DNA of 64,000 nucleotides, taken from NCBI GenBank assembly GCA_013368375.1, contig JAACJP010000016.1, forward strand, positions 310,001 to 374,000, in the 5' to 3' direction. The notes under the pieces were generated by a model, which did not search any database, was not told where the DNA came from, and saw only the letters and a program-made list of their open reading frames with translations. This DNA is from Tricholomella constricta. Taxonomy: Eukaryota; Basidiomycota; Agaricomycetes; Agaricales; Lyophyllaceae. Position 1 is the first letter of the stretch. Each line of letters opens with the position of its first letter. The position numbers and the translations under genes were made by a program. Shown piece by piece: positions 33,377 to 49,269 of the stretch.

Positions 33377-33982
33377 CTAAAATATCAATTCCTTAAGGAA
33401 GAATAAATACGTCTTGATGCAACCCTTTCCCGCATTCAACGTCGCCAAGAACGAGTTCTTGCTCTCGAACAACGTTTTAATCTCCACAATCTCCACAATC
33501 GCCAGCCAGTCCGAGGGAGGTAACGTGCACAGCCCGCTCTCGACATAGCATTTGGCATGCGACGCGAATGCCTTCTTCTCCAACGACCGACATGTTACTC
33601 CTGTCGTGGCCGTCGCCTCCGGGACGAGCTCATTCTGCAAGCACTGCATCGTGTCTAACATCCACGTCTGGCCCTTCGTGCTGAGCTCTGCGCGATTGGC
33701 CGAGAACTTCTCGCAGAAGCTTTGCCCGAATCCGATGGGGTAGCCTTCCGGCCCGCAGTGGTATTTCGATTCAAGGCAGTCGGCGTAGAAGGCGCAGCTA
33801 TCTCGCGGTGGATTGGTGCAAATGTTATTAGTTTGGCGGGACCCATGGGAGGTTGGGAAGGCGCTGACGGTGAGAGTGGACGGGGTTAAAGAGCCGATGA
33901 TGAGAAGTGTAACGAGCATGGAGAAAAGAACGCTGGGTATCGCCTTTGCAGCTCCCCATGGTTGGTAGCGAATGGATGGCAT
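33377..33982 (-). CDS. Secreted cysteine-rich stanniocalcin-like fungal protein
   Basis: Single-exon gene of 201 residues if started at 33982 (MPSIRYQPWGAAKAIPSVLF). An upstream in-frame Met at 34063 would bury the signal sequence. The hydrophobic segment VLFSMLVTLLIIGSLTPSTL fits a signal peptide or anchor. The mature part has the patterned cysteines of a conserved fungal family annotated as stanniocalcin-like: RDSCAFYADCLESKYHCGPEGYPIGFGQSFC, then WMLDTMQCLQNELVP, GVTCRSLEKKAFASHAKCYV and SGLCTLPPSDW. Animal stanniocalcins regulate calcium and phosphate; the fungal role is unknown. No lesion seen. It converges with the J-domain gene. Confidence 0.75.
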   Translation of the reverse strand: MPSIRYQPWGAAKAIPSVLFSMLVTLLIIGSLTPSTLTVSAFPTSHGSRQTNNICTNPPRDSCAFYADCLESKYHCGPEGYPIGFGQSFCEKFSANRAELSTKGQTWMLDTMQCLQNELVPEATATTGVTCRSLEKKAFASHAKCYVESGLCTLPPSDWLAIVEIVEIKTLFESKNSFLATLNAGKGCIKTYLFFLKELIF

Positions 33983-37941
<3,959 letters not shown>

Positions 37942-38430
37942 ATGGGTCCCGGTGCCGGAAACCAGGCACTCTGGACTTGTCGTCGCGTGCTTTTTTTTAA
38001 AGCTTCAATGGACTCGTGTAATATATGATATATCGCTTTCTATTACTTAAACTCAGCCACTCTTTATTATCAATGGACGATTTGGATGATCTTGCATGTA
38101 CGATACTAATGTAGGTAGGTGTAGGTACAGTAGGTACGTACATGCTCGTTGACGATGTGTCTGAAATTCTTATTTTATTTAAAATCAGCCCGAGCGCCAA
38201 GGACTCGGCAAAGCTCGGCACGGACACGGAGAAATACCAAAGAGGCAACCATGATGTTTTGGCTTCCGCTTCGACCTTACTTGTCCTCGAGTCTTGAGAG
38301 CTATTTACCATGAGTCTACGAGATCTAGCTGAAGGAGGACTTGACTTGGCTATTTTTCGTGCCAGATCTTAAGGACCTAGGAACTTGCCTCTTGGAATGC
38401 TTAGGGAATCGGGGTGCTCCACGGCCACCC
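37942..38430. other. Intergenic between the GMC genes
   Basis: About 490 bp. Contains a GTAGGTAGGTGTAGGTA-type repeat near 38110-38130; no gene. Confidence 0.5.
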
Positions 38431-38436
38431 TATAAA
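38431..38436 (+). promoter_or_regulatory. TATA box of GMC copy 2
   Basis: TATAAA about 130 bp upstream of the ATG at 38565, in a GC-richer context. Plausible core promoter element. Confidence 0.4.
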
Positions 38437-38564
38437 TGATCCCGAACGTCCGGGTTGTTCTTGGCCCTTAGGTAACTCTCAGGCCAAGTGAAAACCAGCA
38501 TGAAGGTTCTGGTATCGGCGCTCGAGACCGTGTTCTCCTCCCACAACTTGCTCCACCCTCCCCC

Positions 38565-41108
38565 ATGCCATCGATGTGGCCTCTGAGGCTCCTTGCGGCT
38601 CTTTCTGTATTATCTATCAACGCTCTTTCATACACTCCTTCTGACTCTCATGTCTTGTCCCGCCGCCAACTTCATGCTCGCGGTTACGTCACCGAGGACG
38701 CTCTCGCAGGCTCTTACGACTTTGTCATTGTCGGCGGAGGCCTGGCCGGTCTAGTCCTTGCGGCACGTCTTACAGAAAACCTCAAAACCACTGTGCTTGT
38801 ACTGGAAGCAGGGGATTCGGGCGACGCACTTGCGGATCGCATCAGTGAGTCGGAACGGTTTTGACCATGATTCAAAACGGCTAATCGTCGGGTTAGATAC
38901 CCCTTCCGGCGCATACTATGAATCACTACTCTACACTCCGAATGACTGGCAATACAAAACGGTCGACCAACCCCAGGCTGGTAATCGAAGGTTCGACTGG
39001 CCACGGGGCAAGGTACGGACGGACGTTCGTCATCTTGTCTGCGCATGCTAATTTTATGGTTAGATTTTGGGAGGATCAAGCGCAGTCAATGCGATGTATC
39101 TTGTTAGGCCTTCCGAGATCGAAGTCAACGCTTGGGAGAGCCTCATGGCGAACGAGGATGCGGAGGCGGCGAAGAAATGGGGATGGGACGAGTTTTATCC
39201 TGCGATGAAAAAGACCGAAACCTTCACTCCTCCATCAGATGAGGTCGCCCAGATCGGCAACATTACCTGGAGTGCGGCTACCCACGGGACGAGCGGTCCG
39301 ATGCAGGTATCGTATCCCGGCATGTGCGTCATTTCCGGTTTTCGGGATCTTGATTTCGATGCTGAGGTTCGAGCGTAATGTTGAAGCATGATGTCCCAGG
39401 TAGGAGGATGGGCGCCTTCTCTTGAAGCTCTCGGCCTGCCCCCTCTCAAAGAACCCAACGGCGGAGTAACCCTGGGGTCGCTAGTTGGCCCCTCCTGGAT
39501 CAATCCCTCTAACTGGACACGTTCATACTCCAAGGCTGCTTATCTTGACCCTGCTCTTTCGCGCTCTAACCTCGCTGTCGTGCTTAACTCTATGGCCACA
39601 CGTATCATATTTGCGGATGGTTCATCCGGGGATCTACGCGCGACTGGCGTCGAGTTCGCAAGTTCGCCTGATGGACCAAGGATGACGGTGAATGCGAAAA
39701 CTGAAGTAATCCTCTCCGGTGGCGTTGTGGGGAGCCCGCAACTCTTGATGCTCAGCGGTGTCGGTCCGAAAGACGTTCTTGAAGCAGCTGGCGTAGAAGT
39801 GAAAGTGGACTTGCCAGGTGTCGGACAGCATGTCCAGGATCACTTGGTGCGTCATTATGCGACATTATGCTTCCTGTCATTGTTTCTGATCGTATTCTAG
39901 ACCGCTCCGGTCGTGTGGACGAGCACCGGTGAGACTGCCGGTGATATCCAGCAAGCCGGTTCCGACTTTGCGGTATGGACTGAGTCTTTACTTCTTTCGT
40001 TTGGCGCTAATATCTGGTCATCTAAAGAAAACGAAGGAATTCCTTTCCTTCATCAACTCAGCGACCGCTTTTGCGAATCTTACGAGGGTGTTCGGTACCG
40101 AGGGCGCTGCCGCTTTCCAAAAGTTCGTCGCCGACGGGCTCGAGGATTCTGCCAGCAAACTCGTGCCGAGCCAGTCTCCAGAGGTCATCGAGGGCTACAA
40201 GGCGATTTATGACACCATCGCAAATAAAATTTTCAACACGGATGTCGCCGTTCTGGAGCTGCTTCTAGCACTCAACACCCCTGGGGAGGTCAGCGTCCAG
40301 GCAGCCTTGCAACATCCTTTAAGGTTCGTTTCTAGTGTTTGGCTTCGTTGGAGCGAATATCATGACCTTTACTTGTTTGAACCATCAGCCAGGGACGTTT
40401 GTATATCAACACCTCGTCTCCTTTCGACGCACCTATCATAGACCCCCAGTACTTCTCACACCCTGCCGGTAAATGCCCATGACTTCAAATATTCGCGGAT
40501 GACGTATTAACACATGGGTGCCAGATCTGACTATAATGCGGGAAGGTATCAAGCTCGTGCGAGCCCTTAAACAAACACCGCCCTTCAACAGCAGCCTCGG
40601 GGACGAGACATTCCCTGGTCCCACTGTCGTGTCCGACGAGGACATCGAAAAATGGTTGATTGAGCAAGCCAGCACTCAGTATCACCCCATCTCGAGCTGC
40701 GCCATGTTGCCCCGATCTCAAGGTGGTGTCGTCAACGCCAAACTGCAGGTTTATGGGCTAGGTACGTTGATATCATCATCGTTTCGTTTCGTTTCGCTTG
40801 TGTCTCACTGCACATTCCCCCAGCTAATGTCCGCGTCGTCGACTCCTCCATCTTTCCTTTCGAATTTGCTTCTCATGTAAGTCGAATCTGGAGGACACAT
40901 GTGTTTCGTCACTGACCGCCTCTGGGATCTCAAGGTTGGAGCATCAACATACGGTCTAGCCGAGCAAGCATCCAGCATCATCCTCATATCCAACAACCTC
41001 CCCACAAACGCAGTTAAAGGTTTGGCTGTACCCTCCTTTAGCACCCTAGCCCTTGTATGGACGTCTTTTTTCGCAGTTTCCGTTGCAGCTGGACCTTTTA
41101 TAACCTAA
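38565..41108 (+). CDS. GMC oxidoreductase (aryl-alcohol-oxidase-like), tandem copy 2
   Basis: Paralogue of the gene at 35352-37941, same orientation, with matching intron positions where followed. The signal peptide is [21 protein letters not shown]; an alternative Met lies at 38574. A pro-region with dibasic RR ([12 protein letters not shown]) resembles a Kex2 site. FAD motifs are [29 protein letters not shown] and [21 protein letters not shown]. The GMC signature region is [22 protein letters not shown]. Active-site His residues are in [11 protein letters not shown] and EFASHVGAS. The C-terminus [22 protein letters not shown] is again hydrophobic, suggesting a GPI or membrane anchor. No frame break was found. 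Confidence 0.9.
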
Positions 41109-41566
41109 GAAGATGCCTTTTTTTCGTTTTTAATTTCGATTCGAGGGGATCTGCCACCGTTCGACATTTAGTTATTATTTACTTCGCTTCGACATTTAAC
41201 TGGACGCCCTCTCCCCCCCCACCCCCCTATGCAAAGGAACCGACAATCTCGCTTTCCAGGCTTATACCCCAACCCCCTCCCGTGTAGTGTCGAGTGTCGA
41301 GTCCTGTAATCGACCCAGCACTGTTGCATCACTTGACATCATTTGAGTGTATGAAATAAGGCTGTGTAGATTGGCATTGGCTTGGCTTGGCGGAAAATAT
41401 ATGTATGAGGAAAAAGTGGGTGTGTGGACGGACGGACGGACGGGACGGGTAGGGAAAGAGTTACACGGGTAAAAAAAAAAAAGTCTGGTCGGTAGAATGA
41501 ATGTGTTGTAATGTAAATGTAAATGTATGTATGTATCTGTACATATCTTTATATTCCCCGAAAGCA
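41109..41566. other. Convergent 3' region with simple repeats
   Basis: Holds a C-rich run (CCCCCCCCACCCCCC near 41212), a GGAC repeat at about 41429-41445 and an AATGTA/TGTATG repeat at about 41510-41536. No gene. Confidence 0.6.
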
Positions 41567-42946
41567 TCAAACGACCTCGCGCTCGTCGTCCCCGCCGCTT
41601 GTACCTCGCATCCCGACTGTCGCGGTCTGAATCTTAGTCGTACTGGTGAAATGGAGGCTCCGACTCGCCACATATTCGTCGACCGTCTTCGTTCCTAGAA
41701 CCTGGTCGAAATGGACGAGGACCATGATGAGCGTAGGAAGGATTCCCTGTATGGGTTAATCAGTTAATCAGCAGATGGGCGAGACTACGCGGACGGGCAT
41801 GCATGCGTACGTACGATGAGCGGGATCTCCAAGTCGAGGATTACCGGTAACCCGATGCTGTCAATGTGGTCCAGAATGAGACTGATGAACTGCGTGTAAA
41901 TGGAGCCGTAATATCTATGAGTAAAGGTCCTTCGCAGTGTTAGCCTAGGGCTGTTTTTAATTACCTGGCAAGCGGTATACAAAGCTCCGGACTCGATGAT
42001 GAGCATCAAGACACGGCGGTAACCGTCCTCCAGTAACAGAGGTATGCCGGCCTTACAAGCGAACTTTCTGAGACGAAAGTACATATACCTATTGCGATCG
42101 CATCAATAAAGACACAATTCCAATGTCGAAATCGCTCACCAAATTCTGCCTGCAATTAGGATGGTACATATGGAGGTATTGGCGACGATCAAGGCGACTG
42201 GGGCGACGATGAAGAACCTCCGGACTTTGGAACTGAAGGCCAGCTCAATGGTGCATGCTGTGGAGATGTCAGCGGAAGTAAATGAATGAGAAATAAAGGG
42301 CTGTTTTTCACCTGCAGCGGCAAGCATGATGGCAAAAGGCCCTGCCGCAACCCAATAGCTTCGTTCCCACATAACCCATACTCTGATTTACCTCGCGGTC
42401 AGTGAAAAGAAAGTATAGATGAGAGAGAAGAGAGGTACCTCCATATCAATATAAGGTCTCCGATGACGAACTATACAGCTGATTGAGTCTCCAGAATGCC
42501 GACGCGGGTAAGGCAGTCACGTACTTGTATCGTGGAGAGAATAATTTGAGATTGCGCGTTGGCCAAAGGAGGCTTCCCAGTAACTGTTTTTTCTTGTATC
42601 ACCAAGCCTAGATGGGTCACCGAAACACAGAACATAAAAATCGACGCTCCGAACAGTATTCGGTGAATCCTCGGCATAGGCTGCCATCGGGACCTTCGCA
42701 AGTAGTAGTAAGTAAAGTTCACGGCGGAGAAACGAAAGCTCAGGGACTTGGCCACATACACCAGGATCCACACAACCAGACCCGTTAGAACCAGGTATGC
42801 TCCTAAATAGCCCACAGAACAGATTTTTTGTTTTATGTTCGTCAGCTGACGGAAGGAACCGGCCCAGAGCTAGTAGCCTACGTACCCACCAAGATAGATT
42901 CGCACATCACAGCGACGAGGCCTATCGCTTGATGCGAAAGCACCAT
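41567..42946 (-). CDS. Multi-pass (about seven-helix) membrane protein, fungal family, copy 1
   Basis: Start 42946 (MVLSHQAIGLVAVMCESILV); the last exon 41746-41567 ends GDDEREVV-stop. Hydrophobic helices include GAYLVLTGLVVWILV, HRILFGASIFMFCVSVTHLGLVI, a helix around the FVIGDLILIWR-type segment, SYWVAAGPFAIMLAAA, FIVAPVALIVANTSICTILI, GYRRVLMLIIESGALYT, and LPVILDLEIPLIGILPTLMMVL. Several short introns interrupt it. This is a large agaricomycete family of unknown function with receptor-like topology, and I see no motif proving a ligand or G-protein role. A paralogue lies at 56077-57447. The soluble tail ends in Thr/Gly/Asp-rich sequence. Confidence 0.8.
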
Positions 42947-44635
42947 TTCCAAGCTCTCGAGAAGGGGGGAGGAGCGAGGGATTTCGACCTCGAGATATGT
43001 GGTGCCGAGTTGTCTAATTTAATCAGAATCACCCTCCAAGACTTGTTGGATGTCACTCAAGACAATGCTCGATCACCGACGCATCCCCGATCCCCGAGGC
43101 AGACGCGCGGGAGGTGAGAGGCATCAAAGGAAGACAGTGATAGGGCACAAGGGGACGGAACTCTTCCAGGAACATCGGTTTCCAGGAAGTTGGCAGACTG
43201 TGGAATGGCAGATGGTAGTTGACGGCCGGTTATAATAAGCCCCGTCATGAGACACGACATGTATTCTTGGTCTGTGGCATTCGCCAGTGTACAATAGCTC
43301 GCCATATGACACCTTGGAGATGCGGCGTGAATGACGGAGTTGTGATCCCCTTCAATCAAGTTGGATAGATGTAGGAATGAAGCCACCGAGAGAGAACCGA
43401 GGGCCTTGCTGTGTCGAGGTGTTAATCGAATGCGGAAAGCTTTGAAATGCCTGGCATGAATGATCATTAGGACAAACAGAGACTGCCTGCACGAAGACAT
43501 GACGGTAATTGGTGGATGGATATAAGAAAGCCTGAAGAGTAAGGAGCTGAGGGTTTCCAACTCTCACCTCTCTTGCGTAGATCTCTCGCCGTAATATGCG
43601 ATGCCTACTCAAGGAATTTGGTGAAGTGCATGTCGACACATAGATAGCTCAGCACAGTACGGCCTTCTAAAACCAAGCGGCTAGAGATACGACTGTCAGG
43701 TGGGCAGATTGTGCCAAATCATCTGGATGTGAGAACTTGCACTTGCAAGATGGATATTTGAGGGAAGAAGTGAGACTGTGTTCGGCGTAGTGATTGTAAG
43801 CATGTCTGCCAGCAACGCGACGTTCGTCATCTTCACGCTGTGCTTACCTCGCTAGGCCACCCGGAGATAGAATAAATTCCAGGGTAGATGACGATAGCAC
43901 GGTGGCGACCAGAAGGGACTCGATGAGTACGCAATTGTGATGGAGATTGATGAGCGGAATGATGCTCGGTCATTCACAAGACCTCAAAGTGTGGCCGTAC
44001 ACGGGACGAGCGGTATCGCCTTCTCCTGGTTTCTTAGACCTTTCTAAGAAACAACTTCGCAGGATATAGCAACGTACGTACCCGATCGATTGGGAATGAT
44101 GTATAAAGCCATGGCAAAACGCTATCGCCAACCTTCTTCCTGGACACTTCCTGGGTCGCCGAGTGTTTCGAGTTTCAGCCTGCGCGATGATTGGAAGTCA
44201 TGGGAGTTGCCGAAGATCAACCGCCGACCACCAATCCTGATTTCCATTCGACCCGGGGCCGACATTATCACAACGTAGGCGGGTTCGGGCCCCGACGGGG
44301 CAGCGGTACCTAAACTGAGCAGTCATCGAAATTTGGACCGCCGCTGTCTTCAAACGTCGCCTAACCAATACGGGGAATTTTACGACGGGATGTTTTCCAT
44401 CACCGCCCTGTGGTTGGCTTGTGTAGATGCAATTAAATACAAATAACGGCCGGCTGTTCACTCCGTCAACTGTCGACGAAAATAATATGATAAGGTGATG
44501 TTAATTTCCAAACATTCAAATGGAAGCCATCTCGTCATAATGTCTGAAGAAAATGACCGTACTGATCGGTGCGACAGAGTCGCAGAATCATAAATCTCAC
44601 ATCACATCAATCAAGCCATCTCTGGTGTTCAAAAA
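42947..44635. other. Intergenic holding a P450 terminal-exon relic
   Basis: About 1.7 kb between the membrane-protein gene and P450 copy 3. Apart from the P450 relic at about 43370-43459 I see no coding structure. Confidence 0.5.
43370..43459 (-). pseudogene. Solo terminal exon of a P450
   Basis: After an intact acceptor (TGCCAG) the minus strand reads HFKAFRIRLTPRHSKALGSLSV. This matches the last exon of the P450 at 44636-46810, which follows the same TGCCAG and reads HTKPFRARFTPRHNKVADLLSLV. No haem loop, K-helix or other P450 exon is visible in the neighbouring 1 kb, and the stop is not at the corresponding place. A remnant of a lost or partly duplicated P450. Confidence 0.6.
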
Positions 44636-46810
44636 CTATACCAGCGAAAGAAGATCTGCGACCTTGTTGTGTCGCGGTGTGAAGCGGGCACGGAATGGTT
44701 TCGTATGCCTGGCAAAATATTGTCAGGTTCTGGTGATTTTTGAAAAGTGCAATACATATATATAATATACCTGATGGCCCCTGGCTCAAATTCAACCTTT
44801 ATCGGAATCTCTTTGCCGCTCTCGTCGATATCGGGCGAAATGACGAAGGAAGACAAGAGTCCAAGCATGGAGAACCACGCCGCGGAATGAGCGAAGTTTT
44901 TGCCAGGGCAACGTCTGACAAGGTAAGCATACAGGCCGATGCATTGTCAGGAACACATTAAACGTACCTCCTACCAAAGCCATACACATAGTTTGTGGGG
45001 TCCAACTTCTTCGCTTCTTGGGGGTCTAATCCTTGGAAACGTTCGGGCTTGAATGACTCGGGATCTTTATACAAGGTTTCGTCGTGAAGGATTCCCCTGG
45101 GGTAGATATAAGTTTCCTAACTGGCCATCCCTAGTAGCACATACCAGATGTTTCCGATGCACTACATACAAAAGGTAAGAAAAATTTCGGCAAATGGCCA
45201 GCGTTAGAGTCAGACTCACGATCGTTCCAGTGGGAAGGAAATAGTCGTTGTACACATCATCCTGGATGAGACGGTGAGGAACGGCTGGAAGAAAATGGTG
45301 AGCTCAGCTATACATTAGTTCAAACTCAATGCTTACACAAAGGAGCCGGTGTGCCCCATCGAAGAGATTCTTTGAAGACACACTCCATGAACGGGAGGTA
45401 CTCTCTGTCCTGGAAAGTTGGCAACCGATCACGCCCAATGACTTCGTCAATTTCCTTCTGAGCCTTTGCCTGAACCTTCGGGTTGAGGGCCATTGCCATG
45501 ATAAACTGGCTCAAACATGCAACCAACTATGCCACCCAATGTCAGAACATCTTCTATAATCAACATAACGCAAAGGTTCATACCACATCAAGTCCAGCTG
45601 ACATGAATGGAGTTAGTAAAGAAACCCTTTTCATTTCGACACAAGACGTACCACCGAAGCCAGAGGTCGCAATCCATTTGACTCGATTTTCAGTCTCGGG
45701 GTCGACAGGGCTGCCATCCGGAGTGATCATGAGGGAGCCGCAAAGAGAGTTTTTTGCATCTTCACTTGAATGCTGGAGACTTTCCTAAACGCTGGAAGTC
45801 GAGTGAGATTATATGTGCTTACCATGTTTTCCTTAAAAGAATCGAATGCCTTGTCAACCCAATCGGGAATGCGCGCCCGCCATTCTGCGGCTTGTTTGCG
45901 GAAGGCAAGACCAGGGATGTATTTAGCTGAAATATCATTAAGGCAATGCTGTGGAGGAGGGCATGGAGCAAACGCACCAAGAGGGAGGAAATCTACGATC
46001 CAACGGCCAGTAATGGCGTTTGTGGAAGCTTCCATAAACTCGATCGCAAGGTTTACATAAGGATCATCGTCAGAAACAACACGATGTCCATACATAGACA
46101 TCATAACGATGGATCCTGCCATTCTAAAATGCCAAGGGTAAGCACCAATAAAAGAGGCAGATTCCAATATAATCTAACTTGTTCAAATGGGCAGTAAATT
46201 TCATTGGATCGCTGTAGAGGAGCCTGAGCATAGCATGGGATTCTTCGGCGATACCTCCTTCCCACTTCGACACCGCCCTGGCGCTGAGCGCTTGATTCAT
46301 CAACCTTCGACCAAACTGGAACTTCTCTCCGTAGTGCATGATCGGCGTAAGATCCCCCATACCGGAGCTGATGGAATGAAAGTGAAGGAGCGCCCACCAA
46401 GCCACAAAAAAACTTACAAATCGGCCGCCATTGGTAAATGGGGTCTGTCCGAGTAAAGAGAACCACGCTTGTCGAGAAGATCCAGCGCAGCTTGATTGTT
46501 CAACATCACCATAGGTTGCCCAAAGATCTCCAAGTACACCATATCGCCTGCGGGGGTTATGAGTTACGTGACTGATATTTTTAAATTGGTACTAGCCATA
46601 TTGTCTACTTAGCGCCACGATATTTTCTGCCTCCCGGGATCCTTGTAAATCAAAAACGTTTCCAAGTAAAGGAAGTCCGATGGGGCCCGGGGGTCGGGAC
46701 CTTAGTCGACGCCGAGCATAATGTAAGGCATAGAGCAGAACCGTCACAAAGACACATCCCTGAAGGATGGTGACTGCGTGAAGTGCGATATCGTGTGCCG
46801 AACGAGACAT
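44636..46810 (-). CDS. Cytochrome P450 monooxygenase (third)
   Basis: Start chosen at 46810 (MSRSAHDIALHAVTILQG); an upstream in-frame Met is at 46840. The membrane anchor is followed by the hinge SRPPGPIGLPLLGNVFDL. Then come FGQPMVMLNNQAALDLLDKR, the I-helix region near AGLDV, PKVQAKAQKEIDEVIGRDRL, the K-helix ESLRWGTPAP, and the PERF-type segment KPERFQGLDP. The haem loop YGFGRR/RCPGKNFAHS is split by an intron between the two Arg codons. The last exon reads HTKPFRARFTPRHNKVADLLSLV-stop (44636). Many short introns, and no disabling change found. It belongs to the large agaricomycete group typified by the next P450 (53143-55306). Substrate unknown. Confidence 0.88.
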
Positions 46811-47851
46811 GGCGGTGGTTAGTGGGAGGAGATAGGGCAATTATATGGACTTCAGCTGAATGTCATTATATTTACTGTCGCGATAGGCCCTTCTCGATTT
46901 TCTTACATCAATTGCCTACCGTCAAAAACGGACTCAGGTATGAGATGCCTATCCAACGGGGTAAGGATCAGATCATTAGATGGACATCCGTTTTCCTACC
47001 TAGTTTTCGTTGGTCTCAAGCCAAGTGACAAGAAGCGTGAGATGAGATGCAACTTGACACGTTGTGTCGCTCATGTGGATGATATTTGCGTTAGATTTGG
47101 GACAAACCGCGAAGCGACGTGCCGTTACATGGGGGCCTTGTTTGGCTACGCCCTATAAGAAACTTTGCCATTTCAAAGTTAAACCCACTCCAAACCCGCA
47201 GTCAACACGATCTTTGAACGCTGTGAGCAGGCATTTGCCTTGCAGAATCGCTCAGACTCAGAACTTGAGGAGATATATCTTGCACATCCTTTACTTGCCT
47301 TCGCATCTGCGTTGTGGGTTGCTCGCAGATTTCATCATCTCGGCGACCCCACAGTACCTGCTCAAGTCTCGAGAATCCACCTGTAGGAAGCAGGCCAAAA
47401 CCATGGAAACTCTCACGGTATTTACTGAACCACCTGGTGCATCATCATTAATGCGACAAAAATCTTATGCCTGCCTTTCGAGATTTCTACCACAGCTTGC
47501 CAACCACGACCGATCTCCTCATTTACAAAGAGCCGTCAACCTCGGGTGTCAGATCTTTCTCCTTTGGTATCCGAAGGATTGAATAACCGTGGTTTTTGCG
47601 AGAAATCAACAGACAAGGAGTAGATGTCATGTTGCCTCGCCAATGAAATGCTCCAAGCTTAACGATTGTTATCCATCCCGAGACTTATCCCCCAGGGGAT
47701 CCATCCTGTTACTTCCTACTCCGGTCACTCCTTATTGGGACATCGCGTTGTTGGATATTGCAAGGAGATGGTTTGCTTCATGGACATTATAAATACAAGT
47801 ACAGCGTTCCAGATCCTCCATCACCTCCCCCTTCCAGCCGCTCTCTTAAAA
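46811..47851. other. Divergent intergenic region
   Basis: About 1 kb between P450 copy 3 (-) and the prenyltransferase (+), so likely a shared regulatory region. No gene supported. The open frames at 47064-47582 lack family features. Confidence 0.45.
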
Positions 47852-49269
47852 ATGCCCAGCTACCGTGCTCAGAGCTCAGCACCTCCTTTGAAATCCCTCG
47901 CAGCAACCATCAAGCCATGGGTACGCGCCTTGTCATATCCATCCTTCCTGCGATTGACCTTCTATCACTTTAGATTCAGATTACCCGGGTTTCCAAGTTC
48001 GCTGGCAGCATGGTGCTTTTCTGGCCTTGGGGTAAATCAGCTATGTTGTTCTCATATGGAACCAGCTAATAAGTCTCATCAGCATGGTCGGTCACAATGG
48101 CTGCTCGCGTTCTACGCCTTGAGATCCCTGCTTTCATATCATTGTTGATACTTGGTTTCATCGGAGCCTCGTTATTACACAGGTGAGATATTTTCTTCAT
48201 TGATGTACATCTTTTTGTTCTGATTGCTTCTCCAGTCAGTAACAATCCAACGTCTGCTTCTCTTCATTGGCTTCTGACCCATCTTCTTAATATCAGGTGC
48301 TGGATGTATTTGGAATGACATCCTCGATCGCGAGTTCGACCGCCAAGTCGGTGAGTCGAAGACATTCCTACAGTACCACAGGCGATAATCGGCATTTCTA
48401 CAGAACGCACCAAAAATCGCCCCATCGCTGCCGGGACTATATCAGTCCCAGGCGCGCTGGTATTTTTGTTCATCCACATTGCAATCTTGGTTAGGATGGT
48501 GTGGAACCTTGATGAACTAGCGTAAGTCCAAAGCTTTACCCTCGCAATTGAGAAGGATTTTTGAATACCATGTCGACAGATTCCGATTTGGCATCGCTTC
48601 TATCGTTGCTCTCCCCGGAATTTATCCTCTGATGAAACGAATCACCTACTGGCCTCAGGCATGGCTTGGTCCGTCTCTTCCGCTATCAGATATCACATGT
48701 GCTGATTGATTGTAGGTATCGCTATGAACACTGGTGCACCAATGGCATGGTTGGCTCTGGGGCAGGGCCTTCCGACGTCCATTATGATCCTGTTCGCAGG
48801 AACTTGGGCGTGGACCATGTGGTATGGTGCGTTCTGCGTCCAGCTCATCAGAGCAACAGAAAAGATCTAACCCTCTGACAGATACCATCTATGCCTGCCA
48901 AGACAAGCGCGACGACGTTAAGGCTGGTGTTAAATCGACCGCATTGTTGTTTGGAACTTGGATCAAACCTATTCTGTTCGGGTTTGCATCCGCTCTTGTT
49001 GCTTCCCTCTACGTTGCCGGCGTCATGAACAACATGGGAACATACTATCACGTTATCAGTGTCGGCGGTGGCGCGCTCTACCTGGCACGAGACATGTACA
49101 CCATCGATCTAGACTCGCCCAAGGCCTGCTGGGATTCGGTAAGTTCCTGCCCTTCTGATACCCTAGCACAATTCTAATCAAACCTTGCCGCCAGTTCCAC
49201 CGCAACGGCTTTCATTTTGGGGGCCTTGTTTGGGCAGGCGTCCTCGCGGACTATCTCACGTCACTGTGA
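47852..49269 (+). CDS. UbiA-family aromatic prenyltransferase
   Basis: Integral membrane Mg-dependent prenyltransferase of the 4-hydroxybenzoate polyprenyltransferase (COQ2) type. Exons: 47852-47920, 47974-48031, 48083-48182, 48297-48350, 48404-48521, 48580-48668, 48716-48826, 48882-49138, 49195-49269. First Asp-rich motif NDILDREFDRQVERTKNRP and second YACQDKRDDVKAG are both present, as are ITRVSKFAGSMVLFWPWAW and several TM helices. About 309 residues. The exons total 931 nt, one too many: the exon 3/4 join needs S-A-G-C-I-W, but the canonical GT/AG sites leave one extra base. That is a frameshift, an unusual splice site or a sequence error. The protein lacks an obvious mitochondrial presequence, so it could be ubiquinone-pathway COQ2 or a specialised-metabolism enzyme. 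Confidence 0.88.

Noticed and set aside
41429..41540. Repeats near the 3' end of the GMC gene as a possible CRISPR-like or functional array
   Set aside because: They are ordinary short microsatellites (GGAC, TGTATG) in a eukaryotic genome.
47064..47582. Open frame of 172 codons between P450 copy 3 and the prenyltransferase
   Set aside because: Composition and content look random, with no conserved motif; it lies in a divergent promoter region.
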